NCBI GenBank assembly: GCA_965224285.1
Contig: OZ245043.1
Coordinates: forward strand, 3,720,001 to 3,784,000
From: JAJCYK01 sp965224285
Lineage (GTDB): Bacteria > Bacteroidota > Bacteroidia > Cytophagales > Cyclobacteriaceae
Direction: 5' to 3'
DNA length: 64,000 nt
The notes below the pieces were generated by a model. The model was given only the letters and a program-made list of their open reading frames with translations, was not told the DNA's origin and made no database searches. Shown here piece after piece: positions 55,349 to 63,991 of the stretch (the first letter of the stretch is position 1; every line of letters begins with the position of its first letter). Made by a program: the position numbers and the translations under genes.

Positions 55349-56487
55349 GATTTTCTGATATCCAGGGTTTGCACGATACAAAAGTAGGGCTTATTGAAGC
55401 CGTTCAGAAAGGACATGTGGCTCATGCTCAATTGTTCACAGGAAATCCAGGCAGTGCCAGTTTGGCATTAGCTTTGGCATATATCAGCTACCTTAACTGT
55501 GAGAGCCCTACTAAGGATGACAGTTGCGGAAATTGCAGTAGTTGTCATAAAAATCAAAATTATGTTCATCCGGATGTTCATTTCGTATTTCCAGTGAGCG
55601 GAACATCCAAGGTGCCGGTAAAGGATGCAGTGAGCAACAGTTTTTTACAGGAATGGCGTGAATTTATTAAGGAGGATCCTTACGGAGGACCAAACGACTG
55701 GAGCGCTGTTTTTGGGGCGGAGAACAAATCTTTGAATATATCCAAAGGTGAAACCAAAGCAATCATCCAAAAACTATCACTAAAAGCGTTTGAAGGGGGT
55801 AGGAAAGTCATGCTTATATGGCTGCCGGAGTATATGCATCCCGCCGCAGCCAATGGAATATTAAAGATCCTGGAAGAGCCCTCGTCAGGCACTGTCTTTT
55901 TATTGGTTACCCAGGACCGGGAAAAATTGCTCAGCACCTTACTTTCACGGACTCAACCAGTAAACATAAGACCATTTACCCAGGAGGAAATTAAGGATGC
56001 CCTAGTGGAGCAGGGTGTGGCTGGGGAAGATGCGGATCATATCGCTACCCTGGCTCAAGGGAATCTGAAACAGGCCCTTAGATTGGCAGCTGAGGAAGTC
56101 GAGGATGGGGGTAAATTTTTTAAAGAATGGATGCGACTTTGCTACCGACAGGATTTGTCGGAATTGGTGGCTCTCTCAGAGGAGTTTCATAAGATGGCTA
56201 AACTCACCCAGCACAGCCTGTTTCGACTCGGTTTATCACGGTTGCGTGAAACATTGATCGCCCATTATGGTGATTCGTCCATGATCAAATTAGGAACTGA
56301 GGAAAAAGAGTTCGTTAGAAATTATTCCAAAGTTGTAACCCCCGATAAATTGGAGCCCATTGTTCAAATCATGACTGAAGCCTGGTATCATTTGGAACGC
56401 AATGCCAGCGCCAAAATGGTATTTTTGGACCTTTCCATTAACATTTCGAGTTTGTTAAGGAACCCGACTCATGAGGTGGCATCTTAA
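55345..56487 (+). CDS. holB: DNA polymerase III subunit delta'
   Basis: 380 residues. Delta' is part of the clamp-loader complex that puts the sliding clamp on DNA. The P-loop position reads GNPGSASL (33-40), lacking the Lys/Thr needed for ATP binding, as expected for delta'. The zinc cluster Cys52, Cys61, Cys64 and Cys67 (CGNCSSCHK) is clear, as is ILEEPSSGTVFLLVT and LLSTLLSRTQPV. It starts in a 4-bp overlap with the GlmU-like gene and overlaps hemC by 17 bp. Confidence 0.88.
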   Translation: MRFSDIQGLHDTKVGLIEAVQKGHVAHAQLFTGNPGSASLALALAYISYLNCESPTKDDSCGNCSSCHKNQNYVHPDVHFVFPVSGTSKVPVKDAVSNSFLQEWREFIKEDPYGGPNDWSAVFGAENKSLNISKGETKAIIQKLSLKAFEGGRKVMLIWLPEYMHPAAANGILKILEEPSSGTVFLLVTQDREKLLSTLLSRTQPVNIRPFTQEEIKDALVEQGVAGEDADHIATLAQGNLKQALRLAAEEVEDGGKFFKEWMRLCYRQDLSELVALSEEFHKMAKLTQHSLFRLGLSRLRETLIAHYGDSSMIKLGTEEKEFVRNYSKVVTPDKLEPIVQIMTEAWYHLERNASAKMVFLDLSINISSLLRNPTHEVAS

Positions 56488-57397
56488 AATAGGAACCAGA
56501 AAAAGCCCCTTGGCCCAATGGCAGGCCAAGTGGGTAGCTGATCGCCTGCAGCGCAAGGGGGTTGAAACTGAACTGGTCCTAATTAAAACCGCGGGCGACC
56601 GAATGCTGAATGTCGGTATTCCGGAGATTGGTACCAAAGGAGTATTTACGGAAGACCTGGAAAGCAAATTAGCCACAGGTGAGATTGACCTGGCAGTACA
56701 TAGCGCCAAGGATATGCCATCGCATTTACCAGGCGGTTTTGAATTGATTGCTTTTACCAGGCGGGAGCAAGCCCATGATGTAGTGGTAAGCACAACAGGA
56801 GAGTTCAACTGGTCTTCGGCCAGAAAAGTCGGAACATCCAGTGCCAGGCGTGCTGCCTTGATACGGCACTATTACCCCCACATTGAATTAAATCCAGTAA
56901 GAGGTAATGTACAAACCAGAATATCCAAATTGGATAAAGGAGAATTAGATGCACTGATATTAGCATATGCCGGAGTGCACCGAATGCAACTGGATCATTT
57001 AATACAATGCCATCTACCCATGGACCAGTTTGTGCCTGCCGTTGGTCAGGGCAGCCTGGCTATTGAGGTAAGCGCTGAATTAAATGAGAAGAAGAAGCAA
57101 TTGTTGCGAGAGACCCTCAATCATCCGGAGTCCTGGAGTTGTATAAGTTGTGAGCGGGCTTTTTTAAGACAGTTGGAAGGGGGATGCAGTATACCCGCAT
57201 ATGCCTATGCTGTAATTCAGGAAGAAACAATTAAATTGCGCTGTGGGATTATTAGTTTGGACGGCAGTAAAAAGCTGGACATTAGCAGACAGGATTCTGC
57301 TTTGAACACTACCGCTTTGGGTACTGCTTTAGCAAAAGAGTTGCTTAAGGAGGGAGGTAGCGAGATCCTTGGCGAAATAAAACAAAAATTGAAATAA
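56471..57397 (+). CDS. hemC: Hydroxymethylbilane synthase
   Basis: 308 residues, full length. It polymerises four porphobilinogen units to hydroxymethylbilane in heme synthesis. IGTRKSPLAQWQA opens the protein; Asp81 in SAKDMP and the dipyrromethane-anchoring Cys239 in EGGCSIPAYA are in place. It overlaps holB by 17 bp and is followed after 4 bp by the cyclophilin gene, so the set is one transcription run. No hemD or hemB is nearby. Confidence 0.96.
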   Translation: MRWHLKIGTRKSPLAQWQAKWVADRLQRKGVETELVLIKTAGDRMLNVGIPEIGTKGVFTEDLESKLATGEIDLAVHSAKDMPSHLPGGFELIAFTRREQAHDVVVSTTGEFNWSSARKVGTSSARRAALIRHYYPHIELNPVRGNVQTRISKLDKGELDALILAYAGVHRMQLDHLIQCHLPMDQFVPAVGQGSLAIEVSAELNEKKKQLLRETLNHPESWSCISCERAFLRQLEGGCSIPAYAYAVIQEETIKLRCGIISLDGSKKLDISRQDSALNTTALGTALAKELLKEGGSEILGEIKQKLK

Positions 57398-57401
57398 TTG
57401 C

Positions 57402-58235
57402 ATGCTGGGTACAAGTAAAATAGTAACCGGATTTTTATTAACATTTATGCTATCATGTAGTCCGCAAAAAGACTTCTTAGTTACCATCTCCACTAATTTG
57501 GGAGATATCAAGCTGATCTTGTTTGATGATACTCCCCTCCATAAGGAGAATTTTTTACAATTGGCTTCCAATGGTCGATACGATAGCACCAGTTTTTACC
57601 GGGTTATCGAAGGATTTATGATACAGGGAGGAGATGTCAACCAAAAAGAAGGGACCAGGCCCAACCCGGATAATATGATCCCAGCTGAAATTAGGGACCA
57701 TCATTTTCACCAGAAAGGAGCAGTGGCAGCAGCCAGGAATAACAATCCTGAAAAAAAGTCCAGTGAAAACCAGTTTTATATAGTGCATGGAACGGTTTTT
57801 ACTCCCGAGCAACTTACCCTGGATCGCTTGAAACTAAACCAGCATTTTACCAGGCTCCTGTCAATGCCAGAATATGCGGACCTTAGGGAGAAGGTAATCT
57901 CATTACAGCAAGCTCAGGATATTGAAGGCCTGGACTCCATCAGTTTGCAGGCCAAAGTACTTATTGAGAAGGAGTTTGAGGTTGAATTGGATAAGGAGAT
58001 TAGCCGTGAGCAACTGGAACAATACACTTCTGTAGGAGGAGCTCCGCATCTGGACGGGGAATATACAGTGTTTGGTCAGGTAGTAGATGGATTAGAGGTA
58101 GTGGACCAAATTGCCACACAGCCTACGGCCGGCGAGAGACCATTGAATGAGGTGATTATGAAGGTAACCGTAGAGGAGATGAGCCGAAAAAAAATTACGG
58201 AGAGTTTCGGATATCAATATCCCGATGAGCCATGA
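57402..58235 (+). CDS. Cyclophilin-type peptidyl-prolyl isomerase lipoprotein
   Basis: 277 residues with a lipoprotein-type signal (Cys19 in FMLSCSPQ). The cyclophilin fold is split: N-terminal half with FYRVIEGFMIQGGD and the SSENQFYIVHG strand, then an insertion of about 80 mostly helical residues (about 130-200), then GGAPHLDGEYTVFGQVVDGLEVVDQIA. Such inserted forms are known in Bacteroidota. It would act in the periplasm on exported proteins. It overlaps the RmlD-like gene by 11 bp. Confidence 0.9.
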   Translation: MLGTSKIVTGFLLTFMLSCSPQKDFLVTISTNLGDIKLILFDDTPLHKENFLQLASNGRYDSTSFYRVIEGFMIQGGDVNQKEGTRPNPDNMIPAEIRDHHFHQKGAVAAARNNNPEKKSSENQFYIVHGTVFTPEQLTLDRLKLNQHFTRLLSMPEYADLREKVISLQQAQDIEGLDSISLQAKVLIEKEFEVELDKEISREQLEQYTSVGGAPHLDGEYTVFGQVVDGLEVVDQIATQPTAGERPLNEVIMKVTVEEMSRKKITESFGYQYPDEP

Positions 58236-59130
58236 TATAAAAATTCTTATTACCGGGTCCAATGGGTTGCTGGGACAGAAACTGGTGGCTGAGTGTCAGC
58301 ATCGAGGCCTGCAGTTTTTGGCTACTTCCCGGGGAGATAACCGAATTGAGTATAGTACCTTCAAATACCAAAGTCTGGATATTACTAGTCATCAGGAGGT
58401 CCGCCGTATAATGGAGGAATATCGGCCGACTACTCTGATCAACAGTGCCGCCATGACCCAGGTAGACCTCTGTGAAGAGGATAAGGAAAGCTGCTGGAAC
58501 CTCAACGTAGTAGGGGTAAAAAACCTCCGGGTGGCCTGTGAAGAGATCGGCACCCATTTTATTCATTTATCCACGGATTTTATTTTCGACGGGAGGCGCG
58601 GCCCTTACTTAGAAAACGCGGAGCCCAACCCGTTAAGTTATTACGGAGAATCCAAATTAGCCGCAGAGAAGGTGGTGATGTCGGGGATCATGCCCTGGAC
58701 CATAATTAGAACCATTTTGGTTTATGGTAAAACCCCGGGGATGTCCCGAAGCAATCTGGTATTATGGGTAAAAAAAAGCTTGGAAGACGGGAGTGAAATA
58801 TCTGTAGTGGACGATCAATATCGTACTCCAACCTTGGCCGAGGATTTGGCAATCGGATGTCTATTGACAGCGGTGAAACGCGCTACCGGTATATTTAACA
58901 TATCGGGAAAGGAGATGCTAACTCCGTATGACATGGCGCAGCTTACAGCCGAATTCTTCTCTTTAAATAAAAAATTAATAAAACGAACCAATAGCAGAAT
59001 GTTTAAGCAAGCTGCCCGAAGGCCCATGAAAACCGGGTTTATTATTAACAAAGCCCGCAGGGAACTGGGGTATGAACCCCATAGTTTTGATCAAGGCCTG
59101 AAAATTTTAGCTTCACAACTTGACAAGTGA
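58225..59130 (+). CDS. RmlD-like NAD(P)-dependent sugar reductase
   Basis: 301 residues, extended short-chain dehydrogenase. The Rossmann motif is GSNGLLGQKL (11-20), and the catalytic Thr117 and Tyr140xxxLys144 (YYGESK) are present. The closest known type is dTDP-4-dehydrorhamnose reductase, the last step of dTDP-rhamnose synthesis; related sugar-modifying reductases remain possible. RfbC is encoded 44 kb away. It overlaps the cyclophilin gene by 11 bp and is followed by an inverted repeat (59123-59128 with 59132-59137) at its stop codon. Confidence 0.8.
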   Translation: MSHDIKILITGSNGLLGQKLVAECQHRGLQFLATSRGDNRIEYSTFKYQSLDITSHQEVRRIMEEYRPTTLINSAAMTQVDLCEEDKESCWNLNVVGVKNLRVACEEIGTHFIHLSTDFIFDGRRGPYLENAEPNPLSYYGESKLAAEKVVMSGIMPWTIIRTILVYGKTPGMSRSNLVLWVKKSLEDGSEISVVDDQYRTPTLAEDLAIGCLLTAVKRATGIFNISGKEMLTPYDMAQLTAEFFSLNKKLIKRTNSRMFKQAARRPMKTGFIINKARRELGYEPHSFDQGLKILASQLDK

Positions 59131-59207
59131 AACTTGTAAATTCAGAATAATTATATGATTTCTACATATATTTCCTATTTTAAGCCGTCAAAAACCCCTC
59201 AGATCTT

Positions 59208-60710
59208 ATGAAGAAGGTGCTTCTATCTTTACTGTTCATGGTGATTTCGTTGGTCCAATACGCACAAGACACTGATGAAAACCCACTTTCTGAAGAGACT
59301 GACATCTGGACTAAAATAGGAGACTTCATATTCACTTCAGTACCACTTAGCAATGGTATTTCCATGCCCTTTGTTATAATCTGGCTGTTGGTGGGAGCCA
59401 CTATATTCACCATATACATGGGTTTCATCAACATCCGGGGATTTAAACATGCACTGGATGTAGTAAGGGGTAAATTTGATGACCCTGATGACCCGGGAGA
59501 GGTTTCACACTTTCAAGCCCTCACGGCAGCTCTTTCAGGTACAGTAGGCTTGGGAAATATTGCAGGAGTAGCCATTGCAGTCTCTCTGGGAGGCCCGGGC
59601 GCTACTTTCTGGATGATTCTGGCAGGCTTTCTGGGGATGTCATCAAAATTCGTAGAGTGTACATTGGGGGTGAAGTATCGCAACGTACATGCGGACGGAT
59701 CCGTTTCGGGAGGCCCTATGTATTATCTCAGCAAGGCACTTATACCTAAGGGTTTGGGCCGATTGGGTAAAATTTGCGCCGCCATATTTGCGGTTTTCTG
59801 CGTGGGGGGCTCATTTGGTGGTGGCAACATGTCGCAGATCAATCAAGCTACCGAACAACTGGTAAGTGTGACTGGGGGAGAAGCAAGTTTGTTATATGGC
59901 AAAGAATGGATCTTTGGGACATTGATGGCCTTGTTGGTAGCAATAATTATAATTGGCGGCATTAAAAGCATTGCCCGTGTCACTGAGAAGATCGTACCAT
60001 TCATGGTAGCGATATATTTATTGGCCGCCATATTTATTCTTTTGGTCAACTTTACCCAAATTCCAGCGGCCTTCGGTTCAATATTAGCCGGCGCACTATC
60101 TTATCAAGGGATGGCAGGAGGTTTTGTAGGGGTGTTGATCGTGGGATTCCAACGGGCTGCCTTCTCCAATGAAGCAGGTGTTGGTTCAGCCTCCATAGCC
60201 CATTCTGCAGCTCGTACGGATGAGCCCATAAGTGAAGGGGTTGTGGCGCTTTTAGAACCGTTCATTGATACCGTAGTTGTTTGTACCATGACCGCTTTGG
60301 TGATCATCATTACCGGCTCCATTGACCCCACTGAAACAGAGGGAGTTTCTCTGACCTCTCGGGCTTTTGCCTCAACCATATCCTGGTTTCCCTATGTGCT
60401 GCTGTTAGCGGTCATCCTGTTTGCACTGTCCACTATGATCTCTTGGTCCTACTATGGCTTAAAAAGTTGGACTTTTTTATTCGGAGAGAGTTATTTCAAT
60501 GAAATTCTGTATAAAGGCATTTTCTGTATATTCATTATTATTGGCTCTGTATTGCCTCTGACCAGTGTGTTTTATTTCAGCGATGCCATGATATTCGCCA
60601 TGGCCATACCCAATGTGTTGGGATTATACATATTGGCGCCCGAAGTGAGAAGAGACTTGAGAAGTTACTTATCCAGGGTTAAGAGTGGTGAGATCAAAAA
60701 ATACAAATAA
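59208..60710 (+). CDS. Sodium:alanine symporter, AGCS family
   Basis: 500 residues with about eleven membrane segments. The family motif FQALTAALSGTVGLGNIAGVA lies near residue 100, and GFQRAAFSNEAGVGSA is present. It imports alanine, glycine or related amino acids with sodium. An extra N-terminal signal-peptide-like segment (1-20, ending in QYAQ) precedes the transporter core, as seen in some Bacteroidota members. It is monocistronic and ends immediately beside the convergent WG-repeat gene. Confidence 0.93.
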   Translation: MKKVLLSLLFMVISLVQYAQDTDENPLSEETDIWTKIGDFIFTSVPLSNGISMPFVIIWLLVGATIFTIYMGFINIRGFKHALDVVRGKFDDPDDPGEVSHFQALTAALSGTVGLGNIAGVAIAVSLGGPGATFWMILAGFLGMSSKFVECTLGVKYRNVHADGSVSGGPMYYLSKALIPKGLGRLGKICAAIFAVFCVGGSFGGGNMSQINQATEQLVSVTGGEASLLYGKEWIFGTLMALLVAIIIIGGIKSIARVTEKIVPFMVAIYLLAAIFILLVNFTQIPAAFGSILAGALSYQGMAGGFVGVLIVGFQRAAFSNEAGVGSASIAHSAARTDEPISEGVVALLEPFIDTVVVCTMTALVIIITGSIDPTETEGVSLTSRAFASTISWFPYVLLLAVILFALSTMISWSYYGLKSWTFLFGESYFNEILYKGIFCIFIIIGSVLPLTSVFYFSDAMIFAMAIPNVLGLYILAPEVRRDLRSYLSRVKSGEIKKYK

Positions 60711-63314
60711 TCAAAAACACCAAAGCTTGGCATGCTCCTCAGCTGTTATATCCAACTTTTTGAAGATCCGGAAAAATTGATCATAATAGGTAAGCTGGTA
60801 GGTGGAGGTATCGGATGACCGGCTCTCAGTCACTAACAAAGGCTGTTCATCAGTGCCGATGTTAATGATGTCGCGGTGGATGGGCTCGATCACTAACCCT
60901 TCTCGATTGTCCAATAACCCGTATCCTCCGTTCAATCTTACTATTGCACTTTTATGATCCCCCATGGTCACCCAGTCCCAACCCTTGATTTGTTGGTACA
61001 CGAATTTTTCATTGATAAAATCATATAAAGCATATTCACGGTCCTCTCTTACCAGGGCTACACTATCTGACCAAATTTGAATCTCCTGATACTTGAAAGG
61101 TATGATTGAACGATTTTTCAGGTCTACTAAACCTTTTTTTCCATCTTTTTCTGCCATAAAATATAGCTGGTTCAGCGCTTGTAACCGATTATCGTATTGT
61201 GGCTTGATCACCTGGCCAGATGCTATGTGGAAGTAGCCAAATTTTTTCCTATCCCAAAGATTAAGTCCCCGCTGCTCATCCGCCGTAATGGTATTATAGC
61301 GGGCTTTCAATAACTGCTTCCCGTTTATATCGATTACTCCTTGTTTGCCGTTTTGCTCAATGATCATTAATTCTGCATTTAACGGCTGAACTTCAAAATA
61401 CCAGGTGCGATAGATGTAGTCACCTCGCCAATTATAGACTTCCCTTAAACCTCCAGAGCTGGAAACTTGCAAGAAGCCTATTTTTTGATTAGCGCCTCTG
61501 ACCAGTTTAAGAGCTTGACCATTTTTGATATTCACCATCTTCTCCCCGGGAAACAGTACCTTATCGCTATGCTCCTTGCTAAAGAGTAGCAGGAAATGCT
61601 TACCTAATACAGCAACTGAATCATAATTGACCTCATCGACTGGTCTTAAACTCCAATCCATAACCCGCCATTGACCAGATCTGTTTAGACCCACATATCG
61701 ATCGGTGGTTATGATATCCTGGTAGCGATCAGGGGGTATGGACCGAAGGGCCTCCCCGTAAAACCTCAGAGTCCCGTGGGCAGTTTTAGTCCACCAGCTG
61801 GCGCTGTCTACCTCGTAAATACGGTGGGATGAAAATGGCACTTTATAGTTTAGATTGCGGTCCAGGACACCTTCCTGGCCATCTCCAAATACCATTATAT
61901 GATCATAGCTCAAAATTTCCCAATCCTTAAATCTATAATCCGGAGATTGCTTTCTGAGATAGTCATTAATCAACTTAGGTTGGTTTAGCACAGCCCATTT
62001 TTTTCTTTGAAGCAGCAGGAAGGGACCTTCCTCAATAATTTCCTGATGCTCCGGTGGGAGTAGTTCCCTCCCCAGCATACTGGCGATACCCCATAAGCCA
62101 TTTTTTTTGAAAGCTATCAATCCTATGTCCAATAGTCGGATATCTTGGTATTGTTGGGGAAGCACTGACCAATTACCTTTGTGAATCACACCCCATAAAT
62201 CACCCCTTCTGATTTTGATATAGCCGGATCCAAGATCCTGGTAATCATCGAAAGGTTCATCCCAAAGAGTAGAACCGTTCCGGGCAATAAGCTGCCATTT
62301 TTCCCGGGACTTTACTGGAACAAAATCATCTGTTAGCAGGCTGCAGTGCAAATATTCCGGGATGGAATCGAAAGAAGGTTCGATTTGAATAATCCCATTT
62401 ACGTCCATGAAACCTAATCTCCCGTTTTCCAGTGTGGTGGCTAAAGGTTTGGATTCCATTGAGAATGCAGTCAATAGAGAGTCTGTTTTCCAGCCGGCGC
62501 TAGTGACTTTGGTTTTGTCCAGATGATAGAGAACAGCCCGCGCTTGATGAGTATAGCTGCTTTTCGGATATTCTTGGACAAATTGTTGATATGCGGAAGA
62601 TTGATGACTGAGACAGGATAATTGCAGAATCTGCTCCTCCGCGCGACCCCGGTAAGGACTCCGGGGATTTTCATTCCAAAAGTGTATGTAATCCTGCAAA
62701 CGGCCGCCACTTGTCATTGATTCAAACAGTAGTCGATGGTACCTTTCAGTAGCAATAGGGATCTGCTCTGCTTGAGGATACGTTTGTATGAATTGCTGAT
62801 AACTCTGGTGGGTATTGGCTGCTTCAGCCTCATTAAAGGCAAGTTGATTTCGGGCCGATATGGCTCCCAAAAACTGCTCCGAATTCTGGTAGAGGTCAAT
62901 AAAATGTTGGTATCCTGCTACTGAATTAACTTCACGGGCACGGGAAAAGGCCAGGCTGTCGATGCTTGCTTTTTGATGCTGTAGCTGTTGATTCACCAAG
63001 GAAGATTTTTCCAATGGCCAGGATTCGACACTATCAGGGATATTCGTTTGTGCCAACGCCAACTCAATAAAATAATGCGCGGAGTCCAGGTTATACCGAG
63101 TGAAGCTAGGGTCAAGATAAAGTTTAGACCACACAAAGTACGCCCCCGGATTTAATGGATGCTTATCCAGGGATTTTGATATCAATTTTTCAACCTGCTG
63201 ATACTTCCCTTTCTCCAAGGCCTTTAAAGCTCTGGAAACCGCATCACCGTTACAATGTAAGCTGAGGGGAATCAACAGAGCCAGCCATAACCAATGTCGC
63301 CTGAAACTGCGCAT
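60711..63314 (-). CDS. TPR and WG-repeat protein
   Basis: 867 residues. A signal segment (1-20, possible lipobox Cys21 but with His at -1) precedes a helical TPR-like region (about 25-260; KGKYQQVEKLISKSLDKHPLNPGAYFVW). Residues about 290-830 contain at least ten degenerate WG repeats (G-x-x-G-x-I/V-D; for example NGRLGFMDVNGIIQIEPSF, NGKQGVIDINGKQLLKARY and KGLVDLKNRSIIPFKY). WG-repeat proteins are mostly of unknown function. The stop adjoins the convergent symporter stop. Confidence 0.8.
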   Translation of the reverse strand: MRSFRRHWLWLALLIPLSLHCNGDAVSRALKALEKGKYQQVEKLISKSLDKHPLNPGAYFVWSKLYLDPSFTRYNLDSAHYFIELALAQTNIPDSVESWPLEKSSLVNQQLQHQKASIDSLAFSRAREVNSVAGYQHFIDLYQNSEQFLGAISARNQLAFNEAEAANTHQSYQQFIQTYPQAEQIPIATERYHRLLFESMTSGGRLQDYIHFWNENPRSPYRGRAEEQILQLSCLSHQSSAYQQFVQEYPKSSYTHQARAVLYHLDKTKVTSAGWKTDSLLTAFSMESKPLATTLENGRLGFMDVNGIIQIEPSFDSIPEYLHCSLLTDDFVPVKSREKWQLIARNGSTLWDEPFDDYQDLGSGYIKIRRGDLWGVIHKGNWSVLPQQYQDIRLLDIGLIAFKKNGLWGIASMLGRELLPPEHQEIIEEGPFLLLQRKKWAVLNQPKLINDYLRKQSPDYRFKDWEILSYDHIMVFGDGQEGVLDRNLNYKVPFSSHRIYEVDSASWWTKTAHGTLRFYGEALRSIPPDRYQDIITTDRYVGLNRSGQWRVMDWSLRPVDEVNYDSVAVLGKHFLLLFSKEHSDKVLFPGEKMVNIKNGQALKLVRGANQKIGFLQVSSSGGLREVYNWRGDYIYRTWYFEVQPLNAELMIIEQNGKQGVIDINGKQLLKARYNTITADEQRGLNLWDRKKFGYFHIASGQVIKPQYDNRLQALNQLYFMAEKDGKKGLVDLKNRSIIPFKYQEIQIWSDSVALVREDREYALYDFINEKFVYQQIKGWDWVTMGDHKSAIVRLNGGYGLLDNREGLVIEPIHRDIINIGTDEQPLLVTESRSSDTSTYQLTYYDQFFRIFKKLDITAEEHAKLWCF

Positions 63315-63794
63315 GACCTATTTTAAGCCCCAAAATAAACAAAACCTATTATAAATAACTCCCAATATCCACGATAGGTCTTACATGGGTTGAAAATGTA
63401 AAAAACATCCACACTAAACAAAAATATTTGTAATATTGAAGCTCCATTTTCTATTGAGATGGGCTCTGGTACAAGGGAATAACGATGTTGATAGGATATG
63501 TATGGAAGCCATAGAGGTTTAGGGCAGATTTGCAATCACACTCAAACCCACACGCCCACCTTCGCCGACGTCCTTCGCCATAGGCTTCGGCCGTCAATGA
63601 AGGCTACGGCGGGCAGGCAGTCCTCATCCTCCATTACGCGGGTATTGCGGTAGTGCATCCAGCCATGGTAGGAGGGCCGCTGGTTATGTTAATATTAAGA
63701 ATTGTAATATTGCAGTATATAAAAAGTTATAGAATTTGTAGTAAATAGAGTTAGAGTCACACTCACACTTCAAACTCACACTCAAACTCAATAT
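63315..63794. other. Gene-free region with short repeats and tRNA-like debris
   Basis: 480 bp with no convincing gene. The left part is A/T-rich and likely includes the WG-protein promoter (TATTTTTG on the minus strand, 63419-63426). From 63537 the base use changes: a 13-bp imperfect inverted repeat (63576-63588 with 63599-63611), a 12-bp match to the tRNA-Pro variable/T-arm (63674-63685) and short CA-rich repeats (CACACTCAAAC at 63537-63547 and 63777-63787). Confidence 0.45.
63576..63611. repeat. Imperfect palindromic intergenic repeat
   Basis: The arms CGCCATAGGCTTC and GAAGGCTACGGCG pair at 11 of 13 positions around a 10-bp loop. Similar G/C-rich palindromes (CTTCGCC...GGCGGGCAGGCAG) are, from memory, scattered in some Bacteroidota genomes. 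Only one copy is in this window. Confidence 0.5.
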
Positions 63795-63869
63795 CGGGAT
63801 GTGGCGCAGTCCGGTTAGCGCACCACGTTAGGGACGTGGGGGCCGCTGGTTCGAATCCAGTCATCCCGA
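63795..63869 (+). tRNA. tRNA-Pro (anticodon AGG)
   Basis: 75 nt folding into a full cloverleaf: acceptor CGGGATG with CATCCCG, D-stem GCGC/GCGC, anticodon stem CCACG/CGTGG with loop TTAGGGA, variable GGGCC, T-stem GCTGG/CCAGT with TTCGAAT loop. C1-G72 and the GGG-like loop fit proline. Base 34 is A (anticodon AGG), unusual for bacteria, which normally use GGG, TGG or CGG. The discriminator is A73 and the CCA end is not encoded. No other tRNA was found in the window. Confidence 0.93.
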
Positions 63870-63870
63870 C

Positions 63871-63991
63871 AACCGATCCAAATATCGCTGCAAATGCAGT
63901 GACTTTTAGTGGCTTTAAATAGCCAAGCTTGCTTGAAGCTATGGAGAGCCAGCTAAAAGCTGCACGACAGTGCAGATATTTGGTGAAGGTT
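63871..63991. repeat. 121-bp nested palindrome directly after tRNA-Pro
   Basis: Concentric arms are centred near 63931: AACC/GGTT (63871-63874, 63988-63991), CCAAATATC/GATATTTGG (63878-63886, 63975-63983), TGCA/TGCA (63889-63892, 63971-63974), CTTTTAG/CTAAAAG (63903-63909, 63953-63959), TGGCT/AGCCA (63910-63914, 63947-63951) and AGCTT/AAGCT (63926-63930, 63936-63940). It would form one long interrupted hairpin as RNA or a cruciform as DNA. Whether it is an RNA, a processing site or a repeat element cannot be decided here. Confidence 0.55.

Noticed and set aside
59123..59137. Inverted repeat at the stop of the RmlD-like gene as a terminator or operator
   Set aside because: Only 6 bp with a 3-bp loop, no T-tract, and the position overlaps the stop codon; support is too weak for a separate call.
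63323..63535. 70-residue minus-strand frame before the WG-repeat gene
   Set aside because: No recognisable features, unusual composition, and it occupies the probable promoter region.
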